Assembly (NCBI GenBank): GCA_024405895.1
Contig: JAKSNW010000006.1
Location: 1 to 64,000, forward strand
Direction of reading: 5' to 3'
Source: Paludibacteraceae bacterium
Lineage (GTDB): Bacteria > Bacteroidota > Bacteroidia > Bacteroidales > Paludibacteraceae
DNA length: 64,000 nucleotides
The notes beneath the pieces were generated by a model that saw only the letters and a program-made list of their open reading frames with translations, searched no databases and was not told where the DNA came from. The position numbers were made by a program, and so were the translations under genes. Shown piece after piece: positions 46,803 to 54,761 of this stretch (positions within the stretch are counted from its first letter, which is position 1; each line of letters begins with the position of its first letter).

Positions 46803-47801
46803 ATGGATAAATCAGCATATAAAAATGTCTATGTATTCATCGAGCAACGTGGTGGTGTTATACAACCAGTAGCTCTTGAATTGCTTGGCAAAGCCAGCGA
46901 GTTGGCAGCTACTCTCGGCGAAAAGGTAGTGGCTCTCTTCCCAGGTAACAACATCGCATCACAAGCACAAACTCTCATCGAGTACGGTGCTGATCAAGTT
47001 GTTGTGATGGATTGCCCAGAGTTGAACGACTATCTCACAGAGCAATACGCTCAGGCTATGTATCAGGCTATCATGAAATTCCAACCAAGCATCGTTCTCT
47101 TCGGTGCTACAACCATCGGTCGTGACCTCGCTCCACGTCTCTCTGCTCGTCTCGAGACAGGTTTGACAGCCGACTGCACAAAGTTGGAAATCTCAGAAGA
47201 TGGTCAACTCATGATGACTCGTCCTGCATTCGGTGGTAACCTCATGGCAACCATCATGTGCACCGAGCACCGTCCACAAATGTCAACCGTTCGTCCAGGC
47301 GTTATGCGTCGTCTCTCTGCCGACAAATCACGCAAAGGCGAAGTCATCACATTCCAACCAGAGTTCAACACAGCAAAATTCCGTGTTAAACTCGTTGAGA
47401 CTGTGAAAAACGACAAAGGCAAAATCGACATCACCGAAGCCAAGATTCTTGTATCTGGCGGTCGTGGCGTTGGCAACAAAGAAGGTTTCGACAAACTTCA
47501 AGCTCTTGCTGACGTATTTGGCGATAAAGCCGTTGTTTCATCATCACGTGCTATGGTTGACGCAGGTATCATGGAAGCAGACCGTCAGGTTGGTCAAACA
47601 GGTAAAACTGTTCGTCCTGACCTCTATCTCGCTTGCGGTATCTCAGGTGCTATCCAACACTTGGCAGGTATGGAGGAATCAGACCTTATCATTGCTATCA
47701 ACAAAGATAAGTTCGCTCCTATCTTCAACGTTGCTGACCTCGGCATTGTAGGCGATGTTCACAAAATCATCCCAATGCTCACCGAGCGTTTGAAAAAGTA
47801 A
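46803..47801 (+). CDS. etfA: Electron transfer flavoprotein, alpha subunit
   Basis: The 332-residue protein has the C-terminal FAD domain: VSGGRGVGNKEGF, SSRAMVDAGIMEADRQVGQTGKTV, YLACGISGAIQHLAGM and IAINKDKFAPIFNVADLGIVGD. ATG 46803 is used; the frame opens 12 bp earlier. It is the last gene of the lysine cluster and is followed by a strong terminator. Confidence 0.96.
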   Translation: MDKSAYKNVYVFIEQRGGVIQPVALELLGKASELAATLGEKVVALFPGNNIASQAQTLIEYGADQVVVMDCPELNDYLTEQYAQAMYQAIMKFQPSIVLFGATTIGRDLAPRLSARLETGLTADCTKLEISEDGQLMMTRPAFGGNLMATIMCTEHRPQMSTVRPGVMRRLSADKSRKGEVITFQPEFNTAKFRVKLVETVKNDKGKIDITEAKILVSGGRGVGNKEGFDKLQALADVFGDKAVVSSSRAMVDAGIMEADRQVGQTGKTVRPDLYLACGISGAIQHLAGMEESDLIIAINKDKFAPIFNVADLGIVGDVHKIIPMLTERLKK

Positions 47802-47826
47802 TCTGTAATCAATCAGATAACTCTCT

Positions 47827-47857
47827 GCCTCATGGTTTCGGCCATGAGGCTTTTTTT
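47827..47857 (+). terminator. Terminator of the lysine-fermentation cluster
   Basis: GCCTCATGG-TTTCGG-CCATGAGGC followed by TTTTTTT, 26 bp after etfA. Confidence 0.92.
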
Positions 47858-47954
47858 ATTTAAGAAATCAAAATGCCAGTCGTTTTCTGTAACTTGTCAA
47901 CATTATTCCCAAAATTACAGCTACTTGTAACACACTCTCACACTTATATTTGCA

Positions 47955-48174
47955 AATTGCATTAAGTCATTCCCACCCTTCATACCTCCGACTGCATTTT
48001 GCAATTCTTCATATCACACCTTCACACGAACAATTGCAAAATGTAATTACTCATTTCCACTTCTCACACACTCTACTGCATTTTGCAATTCTACGTATCG
48101 CACCTTCACACGAGCAATTGCAAAATGTAATTACTCGTTTCCACTTCTCAAACGCCCTACTGCATTTTGCAATT
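47955..48174. repeat. Intergenic array 3, 84-bp (2 x 42) period with alternating inverted cores
   Basis: TGCATTTTGC cores start at 47993, 48077 and 48161, exactly 84 bp apart. Their reverse-complement form AATTGCAAAATG starts at 48032 and 48116, also 84 bp apart, with a diverged copy at 47955. Opposite cores thus alternate at about 39 and 45 bp, averaging 42. The linkers are C/T-rich and similar to each other (CACCTTCACAC, CACTTCTCACAC). Adjacent inverted cores could fold into hairpins. The gap 47858-47954 shows nothing further, and 48175-48357 holds only a terminator. Confidence 0.9.
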
Positions 48175-48245
48175 TGTTATATGAAATCTTATTATGAGTA
48201 TGCGCAAAAAGTTTTTGGAATAATTCGGACATACATTTTGAACAC

Positions 48246-48286
48246 AAAAAAAGCTGCAACGATAAATTGTTTCGTTACAGCCTTTT
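48246..48286. terminator. Bidirectional terminator between array 3 and rsmE
   Basis: GCTGCAACGA / TTCGTTACAGC pairs around a short loop, with an A-run on the left and a T-rich run on the right. On the minus strand it would end the rsmE transcript. Confidence 0.8.
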
Positions 48287-48357
48287 CTCTTTCTGAATCA
48301 AATAACTGAGAAACGATTCAGCAAGGATGTCGTTTTGATTTTTATATTGGCCGAAAG

Positions 48358-49059
48358 CTATTCATTCAGAATCGCAGCTGTATGCGTAGCAACTACAGCG
48401 GCTGTTTCTGTTCTCAATCTGCTGTTTCCTAAACTGATCGGAAGAAATTGGTTTGTCAAAGCAAGTTTCACTTCTTCTTCACTGAAATCGCCTTCCGGAC
48501 CAATGAGAATGGTGTAGTTTCCTTTTGGCAGAAGGCTCTTCGAAAGCAAATGACGTTCTTCGCCTTCGTAACAATGGGCAATAAATCGGGAACCCTCTTG
48601 CAGATTTGAGACAAACTGATTGAAAGGTGTAAGAGGATTGATGACCGGAACTTTGCCTTTAAGCGATTGTTTGGCAGCAGAGATAGCTATCTTTTCCAAA
48701 CGTTCCAACTTCACGACTTTACGCTCAGAATAACGACATAGCAATGGTGTGATGGAATCGACACCAATCTCCGTGGCTTTCTCAATAAACCATTCGAAAC
48801 GGTCGATATTCTTGGTAGGAGCTACTGCCATGTGCAGTTCGTAAGGGTGACTACCGAAGTCTGGATGTTTGGCAATCAGTTCCACCTCTACCCTTTTGGC
48901 AGAAGGTGTCACGATGCGTGCATCAAAAAGGTTGCCAATGCCGTCAATGATCTGCAATTCATCGCCTGCAGTCAGACGAAGCACCCTTATACAATGCAAA
49001 GACTCCTCTTCGTTAAGAAAAGGAGTCTCTGTTATTTCTGGAGAATAAAACAGTGCCAT
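48358..49059 (-). CDS. rsmE: 16S rRNA (uracil1498-N3)-methyltransferase
   Basis: The 233-residue SPOUT methyltransferase has the N-terminal PUA-like RNA-binding part (about 1-70) and the knotted C-terminal domain with LIGPEGDFSEEEVKLAL and SLGNSRLRTETAAVVA binding S-adenosylmethionine. ATG 49059 is preferred to a TTG 9 bp upstream. It lies 14 bp after the small lipoprotein gene on the same strand. Confidence 0.94.
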   Translation of the reverse strand: MALFYSPEITETPFLNEEESLHCIRVLRLTAGDELQIIDGIGNLFDARIVTPSAKRVEVELIAKHPDFGSHPYELHMAVAPTKNIDRFEWFIEKATEIGVDSITPLLCRYSERKVVKLERLEKIAISAAKQSLKGKVPVINPLTPFNQFVSNLQEGSRFIAHCYEGEERHLLSKSLLPKGNYTILIGPEGDFSEEEVKLALTNQFLPISLGNSRLRTETAAVVATHTAAILNE

Positions 49060-49073
49060 TAGGGGCAACTATC

Positions 49074-49499
49074 TTATTTGTTTTGTTGAGCAGCGATAGC
49101 AGCTTTTTTACCACCAGCAGTTACAGTTACTTTGCCTGCTGTGTTGAGTTGCTCGTTTTTAACTTCAACTTGAGTGCCTTTACCTGGGGTGATAACAGCC
49201 TCGGTGTTGCCAGCTTGAAGTTTGATAGCGCCGTGTGCAGGAGCTTCTTCTTTCTTCTCTTCAACTGCTGGTTTTGTTGTAGTTTTCTTAGCAGTAGCTT
49301 TTTTAACTACTGGTTTAGCTTCTTCTACAACTTCTTCTACGATTTCCTCAACTACGGTGTCAGCTTCTGCGATTGTGTCGAGAACTTCAACCTCTACTGA
49401 GTCCATTTCTTCTACTTCAGCCTCTTCAGCTTGTTTTTTGCCGCATGAGCAGAACATTACAGCTGCGAGACCGCATGCGAAAAGAGCAATTTTTTTCAT
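49074..49499 (-). CDS. Low-complexity lipoprotein of unknown function
   Basis: The 141-residue protein has a lipoprotein signal (MFCSC, Cys19). A long acidic stretch follows (about residues 24-62, rich in Glu and Val), then a basic Lys/Thr/Ala stretch (about 63-85) and a neutral C-terminal part with GKVTVTAGGKKAAIA. The acidic-then-basic, probably disordered design resembles histone-tail-like linkers. No family is recognised. It is expressed from its own leftward promoter, with rsmE downstream. Confidence 0.75.
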   Translation of the reverse strand: MKKIALFACGLAAVMFCSCGKKQAEEAEVEEMDSVEVEVLDTIAEADTVVEEIVEEVVEEAKPVVKKATAKKTTTKPAVEEKKEEAPAHGAIKLQAGNTEAVITPGKGTQVEVKNEQLNTAGKVTVTAGGKKAAIAAQQNK

Positions 49500-49604
49500 G
49501 ATTCTTCGTTTATTTAGTTTGTTAAAGTATTGTCTTACAATTTTATATAAACGTCATCAACCATCATCAGCACCACTTGGTGCTTTGTCTGGAAAATGAT
49601 GGCG

Positions 49605-49612
49605 CAAAGGTA
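49605..49612 (-). promoter_or_regulatory. Lipoprotein/rsmE promoter -7 box
   Basis: TACCTTTG followed by C on the minus strand, about 105 bp before the lipoprotein start. The gap 49500-49875 otherwise holds only the divergent promoter at 49816 and no gene. Confidence 0.7.
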
Positions 49613-49791
49613 TAACTTTTCTCAGTTATGTTGTATGCTTTTGAGTTGAAATTTTTCAGTCTTACGTCATTTTTTTATCATGGTAACAAGATTAGAATGA
49701 GGGGTGTTAGGCAAGAAAAGATGTTTGCAACATAAGATGAAGGCAACAGTATGTGCGTCTTTTTATTAGGCAAAACAAGCACCGATATTTA

Positions 49792-49823
49792 TTTGGTAAA
49801 GTCTATTGTTTTCGCTAATTTTG
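49792..49823 (+). promoter_or_regulatory. Nitroreductase promoter with -33 and -7 elements
   Basis: TTTG at 49792-49795, then 20 nt, then TAATTTTG at 49816-49823. This is the best full match to the Bacteroidota promoter in the window. The ATG is 52 bp downstream. Confidence 0.75.
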
Positions 49824-49875
49824 TAGTTTAAAATTATTAGATTTCGGTCTATAGTATCCATAAGATTTTTATGCT

Positions 49876-50448
49876 ATGAATCTACTTGATTTAGTGAAAC
49901 AAACAAGAAGTTATCGCAAGTTCAATGAGGCAAAAAAAGTGTCTCGCGAGACCTTGCTGGAACTTGTGGAGTTGGCACGTTGCTCTGCTTCGGCGCGCAA
50001 TCTCCAACCGTTGAAATATTATCTCTGCAATTCTGATGCAGAAAACGATGTGGTTTTCAACCATATTGCTTGGGCTGGCTATCTCAAAGACGGTGCACCG
50101 AAGGCTGGCGAACGTCCGTCTGCTTATATCGTGATGATGGTGGACCGTTCGCTCACGCAGGCTTCTCCTGAGTGGGACGAAGGCATCGCTTCGCAAAGCA
50201 TTATGCTTGGCGCGACGGAGCGAGGACTGGGCGGATGTATCATCGGTGCGGTGAAGAAGCAGGCTTTGTCCACCGCATTGGGATTGCCTTCACAGTACGA
50301 AATCGCACTGGTGCTTGCCATCGGTGAGCCTGTTGAGACGGTGGTTTTTGAGCCGGTTGTGAATGGCGACATCAAATATTTCCGCGACGAGAACGGCATT
50401 CATCACGTGCCCAAAAGAAGTCTGGACGATTTAATCATAAACAAATAA
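49876..50448 (+). CDS. Nitroreductase family protein
   Basis: FMN-dependent nitroreductase-fold protein of 190 residues with TRSYRKFNE near the N-terminus, CSASARNLQPLKYYL (FMN-binding region) and ERGLGGCIIGAV in the C-terminal half. It is likely a dimer using NAD(P)H; the physiological acceptor is unknown. It lies 6 bp before tgt. Its codon use moves toward G+C partway through the gene. Confidence 0.9.
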   Translation: MNLLDLVKQTRSYRKFNEAKKVSRETLLELVELARCSASARNLQPLKYYLCNSDAENDVVFNHIAWAGYLKDGAPKAGERPSAYIVMMVDRSLTQASPEWDEGIASQSIMLGATERGLGGCIIGAVKKQALSTALGLPSQYEIALVLAIGEPVETVVFEPVVNGDIKYFRDENGIHHVPKRSLDDLIINK

Positions 50449-50454
50449 GCAATC

Positions 50455-51585
50455 ATGCATTTCGATTTACTCAATACAGCGAAAGAGAGCAAGGCGCGTG
50501 CGGGCGTGCTGCACACTGACCACGGCGACATCGAGACGCCGATATTTATGCCGGTCGGAACGGTGGGTTCGGTCAAGGGCGTGCATTTGCGCGAGTTACG
50601 CGACGACATCAAGGCGCAAATCATTCTTGGTAACACGTACCATCTGTTCCTGCGTCCCGGTTTGGAGACATTGGAGAGCGTCGGAGGTCTGCACAAGTTC
50701 AACGGCTGGCAAAAGCCGATACTCACTGACAGCGGCGGCTTCCAGGTGTTTTCATTGGCGGGCATGCGTAAGATGAAAGAGGAGGGCGTCACGTTTCAGT
50801 CGCACATCGACGGTTCGAAACTGATGTTCACCCCGGAAAATGTCATCGACAAACAGCGCTCCATCGGCGCCGACATCATGATGGCGTTCGACGAATGCAC
50901 CCCGGGCACGGCGGACCGTGTATATGCGCAGCAAAGTATGGAGCGCACGCACCGCTGGCTTGAAAGGTGCATGGTACATTATCACAAAACCGAGCCGAAG
51001 TATGGATATCACCAGGCACTTTTCCCCATCGTGCAGGGCTGCGTTTATCCCGACTTGCGCAGGAAGTCCGCCGAGACGGTGTGCAGCTATGATGCCGAAG
51101 GCTATGCTATCGGCGGTTTGGCGGTGGGCGAGCCGACCGACGTGATGTACGAGATGATTGACGTGGTGAATGAAATTCTCCCGACCGATCGTCCGCGATA
51201 CCTCATGGGGGTAGGAACGCCGGCGAACATTCTTGAGGCCATCGGCAGAGGCGTGGATATGTTCGACTGCGTTATGCCGACGCGCAACGGACGCAACGGA
51301 ATGCTGTTCACCAGAAACGGCATCATCAACATCCGCAACCAAAAGTGGAAGAACGACTTCTCCCCGATTGACGCCGAGAGCGAATGTTTCGTCGACAATC
51401 AGTACACGCTCGGCTATTTGCGCCATTTGTTCATCGCCGGCGAGCTGCTGGGCATGCAGATTGCGTCAATCCACAACCTTGCATTCTACCTTTGGTTAGT
51501 TGGGGAGGCAAGGAAACACATACTCGACAACACTTTCGCCCAGTGGCAGCCAATGATGCTGGAGCGAGTAACCCGCAGACTGTAA
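50455..51585 (+). CDS. tgt: tRNA-guanine (queuine) transglycosylase
   Basis: Exchanges guanine 34 for preQ1 in tRNA-Asn, -Asp, -His and -Tyr. The 376-residue TIM barrel has TPIFMPVGT, LTDSGGFQVFSL with the general-acid Asp, DIMMAFDEC and DCVMPTRNGRNG with the nucleophile Asp. The usual CxCxxC...H zinc site is altered: the stretch reads S-E-C-F-V-D, keeping one Cys and the His (IHNLAFYLW). The gene is clearly G+C-richer than those to its left. Confidence 0.95.
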   Translation: MHFDLLNTAKESKARAGVLHTDHGDIETPIFMPVGTVGSVKGVHLRELRDDIKAQIILGNTYHLFLRPGLETLESVGGLHKFNGWQKPILTDSGGFQVFSLAGMRKMKEEGVTFQSHIDGSKLMFTPENVIDKQRSIGADIMMAFDECTPGTADRVYAQQSMERTHRWLERCMVHYHKTEPKYGYHQALFPIVQGCVYPDLRRKSAETVCSYDAEGYAIGGLAVGEPTDVMYEMIDVVNEILPTDRPRYLMGVGTPANILEAIGRGVDMFDCVMPTRNGRNGMLFTRNGIINIRNQKWKNDFSPIDAESECFVDNQYTLGYLRHLFIAGELLGMQIASIHNLAFYLWLVGEARKHILDNTFAQWQPMMLERVTRRL

Positions 51586-51595
51586 AATCAACATT

Positions 51596-52672
51596 ATGCT
51601 TAAGAGATTAGATTGGTATATCATCAAAAAGTATCTGGGCACGTTCGGCTTAGCTATCGTTTTGATCATCAGCATATCGGTGGTGTTCGACGTTGCGGAG
51701 AAGATTGACAAATTCCACGACAATAACGCGCCGTTGAATGCGATTATCTTCGATTACTACATGAATTTCATCCCGTATTTCACCAATTTGTTTGCGCCGC
51801 TGTTTTCGTTGATCAGCGTTATCTTCTTCACGTCGAAGATGGCGTATAACACCGAAATCATTGCGTGCCTTGCGGGCGGAATCAGTTTTCATCGGCTGTG
51901 CAGACCCTATATGCTCGCGTCGGCGGCCATAGCGCTGATGGTATTTATCCTGTCGGGCTTCGTCATCCCGCATAGCAACAAGACGCGTCTGGCGTTTGAG
52001 GACCAGTACGTTAAAAAGTTCAAGGCGGAAATGGCCCTCAACCTCCAATTCGAGGTAGAGCCGGGCACCATTGCCTATATCGAGCGCTACGAGCAGGCGA
52101 GGAACCGCGGCTATCATTTCCTTTTGGAGAGCTTCGAAGGAAAGACGCTGAAATCCCGTATGACCGCGCAGTACGTGGTGTTTGACAGCACCGACCATTG
52201 GCATGTCACGGAGTATCTCATCCGAGATTTCGACGGACTTTATGAGAAAGTGCGCACGGGCAATGAGTTGGACACCGTCATTCACATGGACCCGGAGGAT
52301 TTCTTCCTGACGAGCGACGAGGCTCCACAGATGACGACGACGGAGCTATATCGGTACTTGCGCAAACAGAAGTCGCGTGGCGTTGGCAACATACAAGCGT
52401 TTGAAGATGAGTTCCTCAAGCGTTTCTCCATGCCAATCAGCGTGTTCATTCTTACGATTATCGGCTTGTCGCTCTCGTCGCGCAAGGTGCGTGGCGGCAC
52501 GGGCTTGCACGTGGGCATAGGCATCGCGCTCAGCGCCATCTTCATTCTGTTCAGCACTGTGAGCACCACGTTCGCCGTATCGGGCGTGATGAGCACGGCT
52601 ATGGCGGTGTGGTTGCCGAACATGATTTTTGGCGCCATCGCAATATATCTTTACATCAAAGCACCTAAATAA
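51596..52672 (+). CDS. LptF/LptG family permease
   Basis: The 358-residue YjgP/YjgQ-family protein is an inner-membrane part of the lipopolysaccharide export machine. Membrane segments lie near 12-32, 56-77 and 100-122, then a periplasmic jellyroll (about 125-265) and three C-terminal helices (about 275-358). It begins LKRLDWYIIKKYLGTFGLAIV, typical for the family. LptF versus LptG cannot be fixed here. The folB start directly abuts its stop. Confidence 0.9.
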   Translation: MLKRLDWYIIKKYLGTFGLAIVLIISISVVFDVAEKIDKFHDNNAPLNAIIFDYYMNFIPYFTNLFAPLFSLISVIFFTSKMAYNTEIIACLAGGISFHRLCRPYMLASAAIALMVFILSGFVIPHSNKTRLAFEDQYVKKFKAEMALNLQFEVEPGTIAYIERYEQARNRGYHFLLESFEGKTLKSRMTAQYVVFDSTDHWHVTEYLIRDFDGLYEKVRTGNELDTVIHMDPEDFFLTSDEAPQMTTTELYRYLRKQKSRGVGNIQAFEDEFLKRFSMPISVFILTIIGLSLSSRKVRGGTGLHVGIGIALSAIFILFSTVSTTFAVSGVMSTAMAVWLPNMIFGAIAIYLYIKAPK

Positions 52673-53020
52673 ATGAAAATCACCCTAAAGAACATGCGAT
52701 TTTATGCCTACCACGGCTTCTACGAAGTGGAGCAGAAGGTGGGCGGATGGTACAGCGTCGACGTGGTGGCAGAGCCCGCAAACGAATGGTCGGGCTGCGA
52801 CGACGACCTCGCCAACACCGTGAACTACGAGACCATATATAATATTGTACGCGAAGAGATGAGCATCAAAAGCCGTCTCATCGAGCACGTGGCAGTGCGG
52901 ATACTGCGAAAGCTGGAGACGGCGATTGCAGACACCGCGTTCACCGTGCGCGTACACAAGCACAACCCACCGTTGGGCGGAGAGGTCTCGGAGGCTGAAG
53001 TGGAAATAAGCAACAATTAA
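52673..53020 (+). CDS. folB: Dihydroneopterin aldolase
   Basis: The 115-residue tunnelling-fold enzyme of folate synthesis has ITLKNMRFYAYHGFYEVEQKVGG, with the pterin-pocket His and Glu, NTVNYETIYNIV and SRLIEHVAVRI with the family Glu. It starts immediately after the stop of the LptF/G gene. Confidence 0.95.
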   Translation: MKITLKNMRFYAYHGFYEVEQKVGGWYSVDVVAEPANEWSGCDDDLANTVNYETIYNIVREEMSIKSRLIEHVAVRILRKLETAIADTAFTVRVHKHNPPLGGEVSEAEVEISNN

Positions 53021-53038
53021 CAATAAAACTTTTTCATC

Positions 53039-53392
53039 ATGAAAAAACTCTTATCAATCGTAGCCATGATTGCGTTCATGGCATGCATGACCTCATGCGA
53101 CGACACACAAAACTATTACACACATAGCTTTGTGGGAATGACGGGCACATCGTCCGAAGTAGTTCAAGCCGAAATGGCAATAATCCAAACAGCGATGAAC
53201 AACGAGTTCGGCACCGACGCTGCATTCATCGTAGAGGGCAAGACCGACAAGTGCGACAAGGACCTCACCAAGCGTTTCAACAAAGTGGTTGAGGCCATCG
53301 ACGAGGTGAACACCTTCTCGGGCACTATGCCTTTGACCTACGCCATCCGTCGCGGCAATGCCACCGTGGTAGAACACACCTGGGGCAACTAA
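53039..53392 (+). CDS. Small lipoprotein of unknown function
   Basis: The 117-residue protein has a lipoprotein signal (MTSC, Cys20) and a short alpha/beta domain: SSEVVQAEMAIIQTAMNNEFG, KDLTKRFNKVVEAIDEV and LTYAIRRGNATVVEHTW. No family is recognised. It lies 18 bp after folB and is the last gene before array 4. Confidence 0.75.
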   Translation: MKKLLSIVAMIAFMACMTSCDDTQNYYTHSFVGMTGTSSEVVQAEMAIIQTAMNNEFGTDAAFIVEGKTDKCDKDLTKRFNKVVEAIDEVNTFSGTMPLTYAIRRGNATVVEHTWGN

Positions 53393-53526
53393 ACGGATGC
53401 GTCGAAGCAAGTTGCCGTTGCCAAGCCGAAAGGCGCGGTGACGGCAACAAGCGACGACACTTAGTTTGCGACAATCGTAAATAGATTGAAGAAGAACGTT
53501 GGAATGAACTCCGAAGAAAGCAATAT

Positions 53527-53878
53527 GTTGAACAAGTTCAACGATATTATCACGAAGGTTAATCAACTATCGAACTTGTTCGATGGCGTAAGCACAAGTG
53601 TATATAGACTATCGAACTTGTTCGATGGTGCAAACACAAGTGTATATAGACCATCGAACTTGTTCGATGGTATGTTTTCCGCAGAAAATGGGCAATTGAA
53701 CTTGTTCGATGGTATGTTTCCCAACAGATATTAACAATCGAACTTGTTCGATAGACCAATTCTTAAGGAGTTTTAACAACCGAACTTGTTCGATAGTGCA
53801 ATTCCCAAAGATTTACCGCAATCGAACTTGTTCGTTGGTATATTTCCAAAGGTTTTTTAACAATCGAACATTTTCAAC
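53527..53878. repeat. Intergenic array 4, nine palindromes in perfect 42-bp register
   Basis: Cores of the type ATCGAAC-TT-GTTCGAT (7-bp arms) begin at 53527, 53569, 53611, 53653, 53695, 53737, 53779, 53821 and 53863, every interval exactly 42 bp. The first has the reverse-complement centre (TTGAAC-AA-GTTCAA) and the last has lost its right arm. The 26-bp linkers vary more than the cores; the first two share CACAAGTGTATATAGA and later ones share TTCCCAA or TTTTAACA. An 82-codon frame (53486-53734) reads through part of it, but three cores lie beyond its stop. The rest of 53393-53980 holds no gene or recognised promoter. Confidence 0.95.
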
Positions 53879-53980
53879 TATATATTTCATATTGAAATAA
53901 CGAAAAGGAATAGCTTCAATCTAAACGAAGAAATCGCAAATACGGAAAATATCTTAATCTATAATTAAACAAATCAATTT

Positions 53981-54721
53981 ATGGCAACAAAATTAGTAAG
54001 ATTGTACGTGTCAAAAGTTCATTACGAGGAATTGTTTGGACTTGCACAAAACATTGTGAAACTTTTTCCGCTATTGGCAAGTGCCACGGAAGTGAAACCG
54101 GTGGTTGACGACTATATCGCCAACTTCAATGCACTCGATTTGGTAATTTCTCCCGTAAGGAAGAGCAGCTGGACCAATGATGTTGTGGAAGCCAATAAAG
54201 CGAGGGATGTAGCCGTCAGTGGTTTGAGATTTTTCCTCAAATCGCTTTTGTGCGATGCAACGCTGAGCAAGAAAGATTTGGAAGTGGCTGAGAACTTGAA
54301 TAATATCTTCAAGGCTTACGGCAATCCGAACAAGGCTTCAAACTTGAAAAAGTCCGGTATCATCAAAAATATGTTGGACGATTTGACCGCAGTGGTCGGC
54401 TTTGATACCATCGGTGCAAAGCATTGGACTGACCAATTGGAGAGCGCTCAGAAACATTTCAATGATTTGTATCTCCAACGCATTGATGATGTTGCCGTAG
54501 GAAAACTTCCGAAAGGGGCAACGAGGGCTGCGATGAACGCACTGACTGATTCGCACCGACAACTGACGAATGTCGTCAACGGCTTGGTGGAATTGAATCC
54601 TACCGTCTATGAGCCTTTCATCAAACAGGCCAACGAGGCTATCGTAAAGGTGAACAATGATATCAAGGCTCGTATCACCCGCTCAAAACAACGCCGAGAG
54701 ACTGACGCTGTGGAGGAATAG
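53981..54721 (+). CDS. DUF6261 family protein
   Basis: The 246-residue, nearly all-helical, soluble protein has no signal peptide. It begins MATKLVRLYVSKVHYEELFGLAQNIVKLFP and has a basic C-terminus (ITRSKQRRE). I place it with moderate confidence in DUF6261, a Bacteroidota family of unknown role. It starts about 100 bp after array 4, which forms its upstream region, so the array could control it or be bound by it. Its base composition is A+T-richer than its right-hand neighbours. Confidence 0.75.
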   Translation: MATKLVRLYVSKVHYEELFGLAQNIVKLFPLLASATEVKPVVDDYIANFNALDLVISPVRKSSWTNDVVEANKARDVAVSGLRFFLKSLLCDATLSKKDLEVAENLNNIFKAYGNPNKASNLKKSGIIKNMLDDLTAVVGFDTIGAKHWTDQLESAQKHFNDLYLQRIDDVAVGKLPKGATRAAMNALTDSHRQLTNVVNGLVELNPTVYEPFIKQANEAIVKVNNDIKARITRSKQRRETDAVEE

Positions 54722-54761
54722 CGCCACGGCAAGACGACTGCTTGTAAATTCTTAGGAAAAG

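Noticed and set aside
47950..48309. 119-codon frame across array 3
   Set aside because: Low-complexity His/Ser/Leu repeats created by the 84-bp unit; no start context, and it runs through the terminator hairpin.
50752..51426. 224-codon minus-strand frame opposite tgt, and similar long shadows over the LptF/G, TPR, DedA and aroE genes
   Set aside because: Long antisense frames are expected where third positions are G+C-rich; each lies over a gene with clear motifs.
53486..53734. 82-codon frame with repeated NLFDG through array 4
   Set aside because: Three further cores in perfect register lie outside the frame, so the repeat is kept at DNA level. The frame is a by-product of the 42-bp period.
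53527..53878. CRISPR array
   Set aside because: The conserved part is only about 16 bp, the 26-bp linkers resemble one another, and no cas gene is in the window.
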